From the NCBI GenBank assembly GCA_020638795.1, contig JACKHW010000008.1, positions 62,001 through 126,000 on the forward strand: a stretch of 64,000 bases of DNA, read 5' to 3'. A model generated the notes under the pieces. It was given only the letters and a program-made list of their open reading frames with translations, searched no databases and had not been told where the DNA came from. The translations under genes and the position numbers were made by a program. The stretch is from Planctomycetota bacterium. GTDB taxonomy: Bacteria > Planctomycetota > UBA1135 > GCA-002748355. This document shows positions 1 through 9,869 of this stretch, one piece after another (the first letter of the stretch is position 1; the number at the start of each line of letters is the position of its first letter).

Positions 1-1
1 G

Positions 2-817
2 TCGAGTATCGAAGACTACTACGCCGAAGCGCGTGCGAGTGGTGAAGCTGCTTGGCAAGAGCACGAGGACAATCTCGTCAAGTTCGGTCGCATGATCGAA
101 AGTATCGAGGCTCACGTCGTGCCCGGTCGCTTCCTCGACGTCGGTTGTTCGATCGGGACGTCCCTCGTCGCTGCCCGAGATCGTGGTTGGCAGGCGATCG
201 GAATCGAACTCAGCAAACCCGTCGCCGAGTTCGGTCGCGACAAATGGGGACTCGACATTCGCGAAGCGACACTCGAGGACCTCGCCACGGATCCGGCATT
301 TCGACCGACCTCGTTCGATGCGATCTTCATGCATCACACGCTCGAGCACGTGCCTTGGCCCGATCGCATCCTCGAGATGAGCTTCGAGTTGTTGCGCGAA
401 GGTGGAGTCCTGTTCCAGGCCCTGCCGAATCACGGGTCCCTCAAAGCACTCGCCTTCGGCAAGCACTGGAGCTACGGGGTGACGTCGGAGCACGTCTCGC
501 ACTTCACCAAGCAGACCGTCGTTCGGCTCATCGAGCGCATCGGCTTCGACGTGCTCGAAGTCACGACGCCCGATTGCCGGCAAGACCCGCGGCTCGTGCA
601 CGATCTGATGCAACGGATGGGGCAGGGCAAGCGGCTCGGGCGCTGGATCGGGTCGCCTGACGGGCAGTTCGATCCAGAGCGTTACGTGCGCTTCATCACC
701 GATCGCAAACTGCCCAACTTGCTGTCCAACAAGCTGTGGCCGGCACGTCTCGCGACCGCGTTGGGTCGCGGACAGGAGGTCTACGTGTTGGCGATCAAGC
801 CTCTTGCTTCGGCATGA
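2..817 (+). CDS. Class I SAM-dependent methyltransferase, 5' end outside window
   Basis: The reading frame is open from the first bases of the window, and coding-quality sequence (SSIEDYYAEARASGEAAWQ) precedes the first ATG at 92, so the start probably lies upstream. A Rossmann-fold methyltransferase is shown by motif I LDVGCSIGTSL, an acidic motif II around IGIEL, and the MHHTLEHVPWP segment typical of UbiE/UbiG-like (Methyltransf_11/23) enzymes. The following ALPNHGS and the C-terminal HVSHFTKQTVVRLIERIGF block are common in methyltransferases of sugar and surface-polysaccharide clusters. The substrate cannot be read from the sequence, and the upstream neighbours are not visible. The end overlaps, tail to tail, the small zinc-ribbon gene on the other strand. 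Confidence 0.85.
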   Translation, partial: SSIEDYYAEARASGEAAWQEHEDNLVKFGRMIESIEAHVVPGRFLDVGCSIGTSLVAARDRGWQAIGIELSKPVAEFGRDKWGLDIREATLEDLATDPAFRPTSFDAIFMHHTLEHVPWPDRILEMSFELLREGGVLFQALPNHGSLKALAFGKHWSYGVTSEHVSHFTKQTVVRLIERIGFDVLEVTTPDCRQDPRLVHDLMQRMGQGKRLGRWIGSPDGQFDPERYVRFITDRKLPNLLSNKLWPARLATALGRGQEVYVLAIKPLASA

Positions 818-1016
818 CGATCTGACCGGACGAGCCACATGCGTTGCACGTGGCTTGCCAACAGTCGCCACGCCGCGAGGGCAGGCTCCGCCGCGAGAGG
901 CGGCCGGCACAGACCGGGCACTGGGTGCTCGAACGAACTTCTTCGGGGCTAAGCGAGCGATGGGAGCGCGGGGCGAACTCGGTCACGCACGGAGCCCCAT
1001 GATTCCTGGGTTCCAT
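795..1016 (-). CDS. Small zinc-ribbon protein (hypothetical, 73 aa)
   Basis: A short protein with two CxxC knuckles, CPVC and CNAC, about 26 residues apart and separated by a basic stretch (RLSRRSLPSRRGD). This is the layout of a four-cysteine zinc ribbon. The ATG at 1016 follows an AGGAG-like Shine-Dalgarno, but the spacing is very short; a GTG ten codons downstream is an alternative. It fills the otherwise empty gap between the methyltransferase and the giant VIT protein and overlaps the methyltransferase 3' end by 23 bp in antisense. No family can be named. The paired cysteine motifs argue that it is real, but its small size leaves doubt. Confidence 0.5.
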   Translation of the reverse strand: MEPRNHGAPCVTEFAPRSHRSLSPEEVRSSTQCPVCAGRLSRRSLPSRRGDCWQATCNACGSSGQIVMPKQEA

Positions 1017-1100
1017 GACTCCTTCATCGTCCGAACCGGTGTCCGAACTTTCGACATTCGCGTAAAAGTCCGGTGAATGCGACGTTTGCGCCTCGGCGCC

Positions 1101-4100
1101 TCAACCCTTGATCTGAGTGAGGCGTCGGAGCACATCGGCTTTGACGTCGCCGAAGCGCGCGTCCCAGGGCTTCTCCATCATCGCCTGCAAGGTCTCGCGT
1201 GCGTCGTCAGGGCGTCCGGCGCGCAGCTTCGCGTCGGCCAAACCGAACCAACCCATGGGCTCGTCCGTGCGGATTTCGATGACGCGTTTCCATTGCTGGA
1301 TCGCCCGATCCCATTCGAGTTGCCGTTCGAAGCGCGTCGCCAGCTTGGTGTGAGGGTCGGCTTCGTCGGGACGGCGTTCGACCAGGTTGGTCCACGCGCG
1401 CTGCGCGAGTTCGAAATCACGGGCACGTTCGACCCGCGTCGCGTAATCGGCAGCGCGATTCACATCGAACGGCACCACGTCGAGCGATTTGCCGAACGCC
1501 TCGAGTGCGCGAGCCGGCTCGTTCGCTTGGTCGTAGGCCGTGATCAAGAGGTTCCACGATTCGACGTCGTTCGACTGCATTTCGATCGCCAGGTTCAACT
1601 GCTTGGCAGCGGCTTCGAAGTCGCGCTGCGTGAGCAAGAAACGTCCGAACGCCTTGCGAAGGACAGGTGCATCCTGGCCCGTGTGCTCGACCTCGGCGTC
1701 GTGCATCGCGATGATCGCGCTGGCCTTGCCGAAGCGGAGCAAGCGATCGAGCGCCGAGTTGGCTTCACGGTCGCGGACCTGGTTCTTGCCGGCCGCGACG
1801 ATCGCGCTGCGACAAGCCAGAAATGCGTCCTTCCACTCCCGCAGCTCGATGCATTGTTCTGCGAGGTTGCGGTGATAGTACGAGAGCTGGTCGTCGGGTC
1901 CCGAAGCACCTCCGCGCGACGTTTCCCGCACCGCGATCGCCTCGCGCCAGAAGCGCGCCGACAAGTCGTGTGCGCCACCTGCGCCCGCCGCTTCGGCGAG
2001 TGCAGCCAGGCTCGACTCGTCGAGTCGCTCTGCATCACGGAACAGCTTCTCCGTCGCGAGGGTCTCGGCCCTGGCGTCGTCCTTCCTGTCGACCTTGTAG
2101 AGCGCGCGAATGCGCAGCAGTCGATCGTCGAGGCGAAGCGGATCCTCCGCGAGCAACTTGTCGACGATGCGTAGGGTCTCGCGCGGGCGGTTCCCGAGCG
2201 GGTCGATGCACCACTGAGCGAGCGTGCGTAGTTCGTTCTCGCGGATGATGCCGCGCGACTCGGCGGCCAGTAGGCCTTCGATGGCAACGTCGTGGCTGTC
2301 GAGTCCGTTCCACAGGTAGTTCGTCACGTGTGCGACGCGGGCCGGCGAATCGCCGTGAAACTCGAGCACTTTCGACGCGACGCGTTCGAAGTCACGTCGG
2401 TGCGCACTCCAGAAGTACGTGCGTCCCTTCCACCAGATCCAGGTCGATCCGCCCGACAGGTTCGTGAGGTCGTCTTCGAGTTCGAACGTGACGAGTCGAA
2501 GCAGTGGCTCTTCGAGAGCACCGAGCGGCTGACTCGTGTGGTTCCATTGAGCGATTCGGTAGCCCGTCCTGGTCCACACGTCGCGACCGAGCCGGCGCCA
2601 GAATCGCGGTTGGTCCTCGTGGCGTGCGATCGCGAAGGCGAGTGCTTCGCGGCTGCCGGAGATGTTCGCGATCGTTTGGCCGATCTGCTGATAGTTCGCG
2701 AGATCGGGTGTGCGTCGCACGAGCGGAGGCAGCTTGGTGTTGGCGAACGCGATGAACGACTCCGCCACACCGTCGATCTTGGCGGCATGTCCCGCCTCGG
2801 CGAGGGACCACCGGTCTTGGAGGACCGCTGCGAAGTCGCGAAGCTCGATGGACTCGAGTTCCGCTTCGAGACTGCGTGCAAGCGTGTCATGGAGCACGCG
2901 TCCGGTGCCGATCGAAACCGTGCCACCGTGTCGTACGGCCGCGATGCGCGTGTCCGCCAAGCGGCGTTCGAGGTAGCTACGCGAATCTTCGGTATCCGCA
3001 TCGCTCAGCAATCGCATCGTGAGTTGCTCGGCCTTCGCGAAGCGGTGTGCGTTGTTCCACGAACCGAGGAGCATCGCGAGCGCGCCGCGACTGGCCGACG
3101 GAAGTTGACCGCGTGCAGCAGCGACGTTGGAGTCCAACGCCGCTGCGAGCATGTCACGCGCCTTCTCGGCGTCGACGGTCGACAACGCGCCGAACCACGC
3201 GACCGCGAGCATGAGTTGCCGATGCGTTCCCTCGGGAGCGCGGGAGAACAGCGTCTCGAGTTGGCGCAGGCGCTCTTCGAGAACGGATGCTCCGGTGAGG
3301 GTCGCGCTCTGCAAGAACGTCGCGCGCTGCAGGTCTTCGCCGTCGGCGAAGGAGTCGATGTCGAAACTCGCACGCAGAGCCGCCAGCGCGACCTTCTCGT
3401 GGGGTCCCGGTTGGTTGCGGACCGCAGCCGCGCGTCCGCGTACGAGCACGCGGAACAGGCGTAATCCTCGAGCGTCGAGTGGTGCCTTCTCCGCTTCGAG
3501 GCGGCGTGCGATCTCCTCGTCGATGCGATCACACGTGGCTTCTTCGTGCACTTCGCCGAGCAGGCTGCTCATCTGACCGAGGAAACCGTAGACGCCTTGT
3601 TGCGTGTGGCCGACGACACCGCATGACAGCGCCTCGAGGATGCGATGGTCCTTGCACGTCTGATAGAGGCGTCGCACCGACCAGACCTCGTTCGCCGGAT
3701 GCGAAGACTTGGTCAGGAGTGCTCGGATACGGAACAGGACATCCGGGTCGAACTCGGGCGCCGGTCCACTGCCACGCCGACTCTGGCGGTTGTACTCAGC
3801 CCAGACGTCGGAGCGGAGGTCCTCGACGGGTTTCGCCATCGCCATCGCGAGCAGCACGTCGGGACGTGCTTCTCGGTCGCCGGTGACGAGTTTCCAATCC
3901 GCGAGTCGCTCCAGCTCGGTGGATTCGAGCTCGTCGCGAGCGAGAACGCGCTCGAACTGCGCGATCGCCGACGCGAGATCACTACGTTCCGACGCGAGGT
4001 AGCCCGCGAGGATTCTCCAGCGGCTCGCGACCTCGTCCGGTGCGATCCAAGTCTGGAGACGTTGGTCGAGCTGGTCGATCCGGTTGCTCGCCAGTAGGAA

Positions 4101-7100
4101 GCGCGCGACGTGGTACCGACCATCGATCGTCGTTTCGTTCGTGAGCGCGTCGACATCGCGTGGGTCGTCAGCCGTTTGCGGCAGCGCTTCTTCGAGCCAC
4201 GAGAGCGTGTTGCGCGCAAGCTCGTCGCTCGCACCTTTCTTGACGCCCGCGTAGGCGACGAGGATCGCCGCACGCTCACGGAGGAGGCGTGAGCCTCGTG
4301 CGTCACTCTCATACTCGCTGTTGACGGCGGACGCTGCGCGCACCTCGGATCCGATGCGATAGACATCTCTGCCGACACGCGCGGACTCCTCGAGGATGTC
4401 GGCGATTCCCTTCGTCGTCGATCCGTGCTGCGCTTCGTAGCCTGCGGCCTCGAGACTTGCCCAAGCTGCGGCGAGGCCCTTCGTGATGGACGAGCGAAGC
4501 CAGTTCGCGAGGCCTTCGCGAGCCGACTCGCGTGCCGACGTCTGCAGCGCTCGCAGCGCGCTACGCGCGAGCTTGCCCAGGCTCTCATCGTCACCGAGTC
4601 CGTTCTTGTAGAGCAAGTCGAAGAGACGACCACTGAGGTCGCGGATCGCATTGCCGAGGACCGCGAGTCGCTGTTCGTCAGACGCCGTCTCGGCGATCAG
4701 TTCGTCCAGCAGTTCGATACTGTCTCGTTGAACGAGCGCGAGTTCATCGAGCTTGATCAAGCGCGCGAACGCATCCGCTGCACACGCGACTCGGTTGCCC
4801 AGTTCGTGGCTCGCTGCAGCGAGTCGTTCGCGTGCGAAGTCGTAGGCCATTCGCGCTTCGCCACGGCCATCCAGGAGACCGAGGACGAGGCGCGCGACGC
4901 GAACACGGTCGTCGTATTCGGCGATGCCTCCAGCGACGTCGGTCTTCCAACGCGCGCGCAGAGCATCGTGGATCTTCGTGAACGACGTGGGATCGAGTTC
5001 TCCCTTGGCGGAAGGCGCGTGCTGCATGCGTAGCTCGAGCGCGTCGATCGGCATCGTGCGGACACGGTTCGAGTCGAGCAGATCCGCAAGCATGCGCTTT
5101 CGCAGAGAGGCCACGACGTCCGTGTTCTGTCGCCAGCGCCACTGAGAGGTGATCTTGTTGACGAGGTTCGTCTCGTCCCGATCAAGCAACCGAAGCGCGA
5201 GGTCGAGCAGTCGCTTCGACCATTCGGGAGTGAGTCGGTTCGCAGAGTACTGCCACCCGTTGGAATACGCGTGGTCGATCGCGACCTGGATTCGGGCACG
5301 GTCGTCATCTTCGAGCTGATCGTCCAACTCGGTCATTTGCGTGGTCGCCCAGCCATCCGCGGTCTCGAGGTCGTCCTCGAAGAGGCGCATCGAGAGCCAG
5401 CGCTGCCATGCGTTCTGCGACTCGGGCAGGCGTTCGGTCCACGTCGCGAGCACTTCGGCCAGCGCCGTGTACTCGCGCGTCGACCACAGGTAGTCCGAAC
5501 TCCCGGCGTAGAGCTGTTCACGTTCGCCATCGTCCCAGCCATCGAGCCGTACGACGTCGAGCCAACCACGTTTCGCCTCTCCGAACTTGCCGAGGCGCAC
5601 GAGGCTCGCCAGGTGAGCCGGCACGACGCTCAACGCGAAAGGCTGATCTGAGCGAAGTTGTCGTAGGAGCGATTCGCACGCGATGTCTCGTCCGAGCTGC
5701 TGCAGGATCGAAGCCTCGATCATGCCCCAGTGAAGGCGACCAGCCGCTGCGTTCGGTGTCGGTCGTGCGATGACGCTGCGTAGCGAGTCGAGCAAACGCT
5801 CGCGTTCTTCGAGGCTGAACCTCGATGCCGCGAGGTTCCAGATCTCGTTCGTGAACCACACGCGTGTCTTGCCGTCGTGCGCCGACGCGCTCGTCGCGAG
5901 TGCGTCGATGGTCTTCGAGAAGTCCTGTCCGGTGCGTGCTTGCTGCATCGCGTGGGCTTGGATCAGATCGATTGCGAACGTTGCCTTCGTCTTGGAACGC
6001 GCGGCTTCGATTCGTTCGAGCATCGGTTGCCACTGCTGCTTGGACAGGCGATGAGCTGCCAGCATGAGTTCGTCGATCACCGTCGCTTGACCCTTGGCGA
6101 GCGCCTCCTTGGCTGTGTCGAGCTCAGGATCCAGTCGACTCGCGTAGATCGAATCCGCGTCCACGGATCGCTCTCGTCGAGCCGCTTCGAGTGCTGCTTC
6201 GCGTGCGATCTCCTCGACCTGGAGCGAGATACGACGGACGAGTCGATTCTCGTCATCGAACACTTCGGTGCGCGTCGCCCAGTCCGAACCCAGTGCGGTC
6301 ACGAAGTCCGAAAAGCGAATCGACTGTGTCTTGCGACTTCCTCGGAAGTGCGCGATCTCTTCGATGCGCGACTTCGTGATATCGATGGTCACTCGCATCC
6401 TGAAGCGCTGGTCCTCGCGAACCGTAGCGCTCTGTCGTGGCGTGACTTCGTAGACGATGCGCGCGAGGTCGGTCGCGATGCCTCGTCGCTCGATGTTCGC
6501 GAGGGCCCAGTCCCGTTCGAGATCTTCGAAGGACATGTCGATCAGGGGCAACGCGAACGCACGTCGATCGAGTTCGACGGAGGCGCGGCGACGCCCGAGT
6601 CGGCCACCAAGACGCAGTTGTCCACGTTGGTCGTTCGAGAGCCAGTTCTGAACGGGTTCGGTGAATCCGCCACCGGATTCGAGGAACCACTCGGTTCCGG
6701 CCCAGATCGCGTCCGTCGAGTTGGACCACGTCGTGACTTGGCGCACCGAGTGAATCGTCTCGTCGAGCACGGCGAAGCGCGCACCGCGATCGGCGGTGAG
6801 CAAGGCGTCTCGTCGATCGAGCGCGACCAACTCGGCGCGGAGCCGCTCGTCGCGCACCGTCAATGCGTCGGGTTTCTGTGTCTGCGGGATGCTCGGTGCG
6901 TAGGGAAAACCGATGTCGCTGAGGCCGGCAGCGCGTGGCGGCGCGACGACCTGCGAAGCGACTTCGTAGCGCGACATGCTGGACGGCACGAGTTTCGGCG
7001 CCAAGAAGCCGAAGCTGCCGGGACCAGGAGTACTCGGCCCGAACGCTTGCCGCTTCGCGCGACGGAGACGGCCGCCGCCGCCGACGTTCGGAAGATCGAA

Positions 7101-9755
7101 CGCGGCGTCGTCGTCGCGCGAAACGAACTTGTCGACCGGATCGAGCGACGGCTCGAACGCTTCGCGTTGCAGATCTTCGTTCGGCGCCTCGTCGGCTTCA
7201 CTATCCGCGTACCAATCGTCGCCTTTCGCCAGACCTTTCTTTCCTTCGATGCCGCTACGCTCGAAGTATTGTTCGACGGACCCCGTTGGTGCACCGAGCG
7301 AATCCAAGGCACGGGTCTCGGCAAGCCGTTCACCCAGCAGTGCGGTGTCGCGAATGACCGCCTCGGCAATCGCGACGTGCATGTCGCGACCGAGACCGGC
7401 CAGTTCGCGATACATGTTGCGTTGGAGGTCGATGCGCCAGCCACGTGCCTTCTCGAGCTGTTCACGGAGCAGGGTTTCTGTCGCGCGATCGCGCGCAGCG
7501 GCGAAGTAGTCCTCGCCATCACGCATGTGGACCGTGCGCTCGACCCCGAAGCGTGCTCGATCGTCATCGTTCTCGAGAACGAGGAAGCTCGTGAATGGTG
7601 TCATGATGCCGAACTCCGCACTCAGCGCGATGACGGCGTCGCGTGCGTTCGTGCTGTCCTCGGCGACCAGCGACTCGATGTGTTTGCGTGCCCAGAGACG
7701 CGGAACGAACGAGTTGCCTTCCCCACGTCCGGCGAGGACCACCTCCCGTTCGAAGCGGGCAGGTTGACCGTCCTTCTTGCCCGTCACGATCACACGTCCT
7801 CGCGTGTTTCCCGAGGTCGGCAGGTAACGGCCGAGAACGACTTGTTGCATGCCTTGCGGAATGCGTGGCAGTACCGCCGGATACACACGGGCGGTGCGCA
7901 GGCCATCGAAACGGATTTCCAAGTCCTCGAGTGCCGGGCTCTTCGCGTCGCGGAGCAAAGCGACCGCGTTGTCCCCGACGTTGTTCGCGTCGAGCTCACG
8001 CCAAGAACCGTTTCCGAGCATCCCGATCGTCTCGAGAACGGATTTCTCGTAGGTGCTCGCTGGCGCGACGGCGTGGTAGCTCGCCTTCGACGAGGCGTAC
8101 TTGCTCTGCAAACGAGCGGCGAGCGCGGCGGCGTTGCCATCACCGGCCGTGTGAACGCCGTCGCCGACGTACACGACGATCACGGGCCGATCCGATTCGT
8201 GATTCGGTGCCTCGTTGTTCACGATTTCGTGTACGCGAGCGAACGTCGCATCGAGATCGGTCCAGCCGAGGGAGACGCGTGACTCGAGCCAAGCGATCGC
8301 TTCCGAGATGTTGTCCTGACTCGGAGTGCGGATGTCCTCCGCGAACGCGTGAACTTCGGAATCCGCGGTGAGCAGGCGAAAGCGGTCCTGTGGCCCGAGG
8401 AGCTGCAGGAGCGACTCGACGAATCTGTGTTGTGCCGTGCGAGAGGCAAGGTCGCTCGAACCCGAAACGTCAGCCACCACGATGACGTCCGTCGGCGAAC
8501 CTTCGGGCGTCGTCGTGCGCTGCCACGCGCCGTCGCCTCCGGGCGGATTGACCAGAGCCATGAAGTAGCCGTCATCACCGCGTTGGTGCGACACGATGCG
8601 GAGTGGTGGTACCTCGGAGAGTTCGGTGCGTAGCTCGAAGTCACCCTCGGGCGACACGTTCTGCGCCTCGTAGCGCGCACTCGCCGTTTCGCCATCCGTG
8701 CTTGCTTGGACCGCGTGCGTGGGCGATTCGATCTTCGAGATCTTCGCGCCGGACCAGACTTTGGCGTCGATCACCAGTTCGTCGAGTGGGACTTTCGCGA
8801 GCAATTCGCTTCGCAACGGGTAGCCGTAGCGAAGCGTGCGACCCTCGAGAGGCAGCACTTGGGTGTAGCGGATTCGAATGCGCTTCTTCGAGTGCGGGAA
8901 GATCGGGAATACTCGCGCCTTGAAGAGATTTCCACCCGACCACTCGAGTAGGCCCGGGTCACGTCGTTCGCGGAGGATCTGTTCGTAGATTGCACGTGCG
9001 CGCTGCTTCTCGACGATGTCGGCCTCGACGAGCTCGTCACCGATCCACATGCCGAAGCCCGAGATCGAGGCATCGGAAGGGAGCGGGAAGCGGAAGACGC
9101 CTTCGAGCGTCGAGTCCGTGTTGTTGCGGAACGCTTCTTCGATCGTGGTGCGGGCGATCTGATCGCGGATCTCGACCGTGATCTTGATCGAGCCGAGGGT
9201 GAGCGAGACGTCGCGTCCGTCGACATTGGCGATCAGCGACCCGAGCCACTCGCTCGTTGCGGATGCTCGATAACCCTCGAGCCAACGTGGCGCTCTTTCG
9301 AGCACTTGCGTCTTGCCGTCCGCGACGCGAAGGACGATCTTGCCATCGTCGAGGCGTCGCTCGAAGTCGCCTGGGCCTCGTACGCGCAGCGTTCGTTCGG
9401 CCTTCTCGGCGGACTTACCGGCCGTGAACTCGACGTCTCCGCGGATGATTTCGATCGTGCTGTCGTCCGCGAAGCGCAGTTGCGTGCCTGGCCCGGCGAC
9501 CAGGGACCCGCCGGATTCGAGGCCGAGTTCAACCGCGTTGGCCCCGCGAGGAGAGGTCCGGACCGAATCTCCGGGCATCAGCCGCGATCGCGGGCCGAGG
9601 GCGGTCCAGCGTTCACTCGCGAGAGGGCGGAAAAACGCCATGCCCTGTCGATCCGTGACCCTTGCCATCGCATCGTCCGCACTGCGGCGAGGTCCTGGCT
9701 GCGTATACGGAAGGGCGAAAGCGAACAAGGTCGTCGCGATTGCGAGCGTGCGCAT
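1101..9755 (-). CDS. Giant exported FecR/VIT/vWA/TPR protein (2,884 aa)
   Basis: I chose the ATG at 9755, 23 codons inside the longest frame, because it starts a good signal peptide (MRTLAIATTLFAFALP) and has GGAG ten bases upstream. Order of domains: a FecR-like segment at about 35-150 (GDSVRTSPRGANAVEL, then GDVEF); a VIT domain at about 170-305 (EEAFRNNTDSTLEGVFRFPL); a von Willebrand A domain at about 420-600 with the metal-site start DVSGS; a proline/glycine linker; more than 1,500 residues of helical, Trp- and Arg-rich repeats; and clear TPR-type helices at about 2,680-2,880. VIT-vWA proteins with a signal peptide are usually periplasmic or surface proteins, and the TPR tail suggests a scaffold. 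I know of no defined role for this combination. It takes up 13% of the window, appears monocistronic and shows no frameshift. Confidence 0.9.
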   Translation of the reverse strand: MRTLAIATTLFAFALPYTQPGPRRSADDAMARVTDRQGMAFFRPLASERWTALGPRSRLMPGDSVRTSPRGANAVELGLESGGSLVAGPGTQLRFADDSTIEIIRGDVEFTAGKSAEKAERTLRVRGPGDFERRLDDGKIVLRVADGKTQVLERAPRWLEGYRASATSEWLGSLIANVDGRDVSLTLGSIKITVEIRDQIARTTIEEAFRNNTDSTLEGVFRFPLPSDASISGFGMWIGDELVEADIVEKQRARAIYEQILRERRDPGLLEWSGGNLFKARVFPIFPHSKKRIRIRYTQVLPLEGRTLRYGYPLRSELLAKVPLDELVIDAKVWSGAKISKIESPTHAVQASTDGETASARYEAQNVSPEGDFELRTELSEVPPLRIVSHQRGDDGYFMALVNPPGGDGAWQRTTTPEGSPTDVIVVADVSGSSDLASRTAQHRFVESLLQLLGPQDRFRLLTADSEVHAFAEDIRTPSQDNISEAIAWLESRVSLGWTDLDATFARVHEIVNNEAPNHESDRPVIVVYVGDGVHTAGDGNAAALAARLQSKYASSKASYHAVAPASTYEKSVLETIGMLGNGSWRELDANNVGDNAVALLRDAKSPALEDLEIRFDGLRTARVYPAVLPRIPQGMQQVVLGRYLPTSGNTRGRVIVTGKKDGQPARFEREVVLAGRGEGNSFVPRLWARKHIESLVAEDSTNARDAVIALSAEFGIMTPFTSFLVLENDDDRARFGVERTVHMRDGEDYFAAARDRATETLLREQLEKARGWRIDLQRNMYRELAGLGRDMHVAIAEAVIRDTALLGERLAETRALDSLGAPTGSVEQYFERSGIEGKKGLAKGDDWYADSEADEAPNEDLQREAFEPSLDPVDKFVSRDDDAAFDLPNVGGGGRLRRAKRQAFGPSTPGPGSFGFLAPKLVPSSMSRYEVASQVVAPPRAAGLSDIGFPYAPSIPQTQKPDALTVRDERLRAELVALDRRDALLTADRGARFAVLDETIHSVRQVTTWSNSTDAIWAGTEWFLESGGGFTEPVQNWLSNDQRGQLRLGGRLGRRRASVELDRRAFALPLIDMSFEDLERDWALANIERRGIATDLARIVYEVTPRQSATVREDQRFRMRVTIDITKSRIEEIAHFRGSRKTQSIRFSDFVTALGSDWATRTEVFDDENRLVRRISLQVEEIAREAALEAARRERSVDADSIYASRLDPELDTAKEALAKGQATVIDELMLAAHRLSKQQWQPMLERIEAARSKTKATFAIDLIQAHAMQQARTGQDFSKTIDALATSASAHDGKTRVWFTNEIWNLAASRFSLEERERLLDSLRSVIARPTPNAAAGRLHWGMIEASILQQLGRDIACESLLRQLRSDQPFALSVVPAHLASLVRLGKFGEAKRGWLDVVRLDGWDDGEREQLYAGSSDYLWSTREYTALAEVLATWTERLPESQNAWQRWLSMRLFEDDLETADGWATTQMTELDDQLEDDDRARIQVAIDHAYSNGWQYSANRLTPEWSKRLLDLALRLLDRDETNLVNKITSQWRWRQNTDVVASLRKRMLADLLDSNRVRTMPIDALELRMQHAPSAKGELDPTSFTKIHDALRARWKTDVAGGIAEYDDRVRVARLVLGLLDGRGEARMAYDFARERLAAASHELGNRVACAADAFARLIKLDELALVQRDSIELLDELIAETASDEQRLAVLGNAIRDLSGRLFDLLYKNGLGDDESLGKLARSALRALQTSARESAREGLANWLRSSITKGLAAAWASLEAAGYEAQHGSTTKGIADILEESARVGRDVYRIGSEVRAASAVNSEYESDARGSRLLRERAAILVAYAGVKKGASDELARNTLSWLEEALPQTADDPRDVDALTNETTIDGRYHVARFLLASNRIDQLDQRLQTWIAPDEVASRWRILAGYLASERSDLASAIAQFERVLARDELESTELERLADWKLVTGDREARPDVLLAMAMAKPVEDLRSDVWAEYNRQSRRGSGPAPEFDPDVLFRIRALLTKSSHPANEVWSVRRLYQTCKDHRILEALSCGVVGHTQQGVYGFLGQMSSLLGEVHEEATCDRIDEEIARRLEAEKAPLDARGLRLFRVLVRGRAAAVRNQPGPHEKVALAALRASFDIDSFADGEDLQRATFLQSATLTGASVLEERLRQLETLFSRAPEGTHRQLMLAVAWFGALSTVDAEKARDMLAAALDSNVAAARGQLPSASRGALAMLLGSWNNAHRFAKAEQLTMRLLSDADTEDSRSYLERRLADTRIAAVRHGGTVSIGTGRVLHDTLARSLEAELESIELRDFAAVLQDRWSLAEAGHAAKIDGVAESFIAFANTKLPPLVRRTPDLANYQQIGQTIANISGSREALAFAIARHEDQPRFWRRLGRDVWTRTGYRIAQWNHTSQPLGALEEPLLRLVTFELEDDLTNLSGGSTWIWWKGRTYFWSAHRRDFERVASKVLEFHGDSPARVAHVTNYLWNGLDSHDVAIEGLLAAESRGIIRENELRTLAQWCIDPLGNRPRETLRIVDKLLAEDPLRLDDRLLRIRALYKVDRKDDARAETLATEKLFRDAERLDESSLAALAEAAGAGGAHDLSARFWREAIAVRETSRGGASGPDDQLSYYHRNLAEQCIELREWKDAFLACRSAIVAAGKNQVRDREANSALDRLLRFGKASAIIAMHDAEVEHTGQDAPVLRKAFGRFLLTQRDFEAAAKQLNLAIEMQSNDVESWNLLITAYDQANEPARALEAFGKSLDVVPFDVNRAADYATRVERARDFELAQRAWTNLVERRPDEADPHTKLATRFERQLEWDRAIQQWKRVIEIRTDEPMGWFGLADAKLRAGRPDDARETLQAMMEKPWDARFGDVKADVLRRLTQIKG

Positions 9756-9869
9756 CGAAGCTGCTCTCCGGCTGTTTCGTGGTGTTCCCGGCGGTGACGA
9801 ACCGCGTATCGAAGCCGGGTGCAACGCTCCCCGGTTCGCGCAGTTCCTGAATGTCGCGGTTCCGCAGAC

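Noticed and set aside
1077..8282. Several long open frames (up to about 800 codons) opposite to the giant VIT/vWA gene
   Set aside because: They lie wholly antisense to a coherent multidomain protein; Arg/Ser/Asp-rich translations without motifs are expected in GC-rich DNA.
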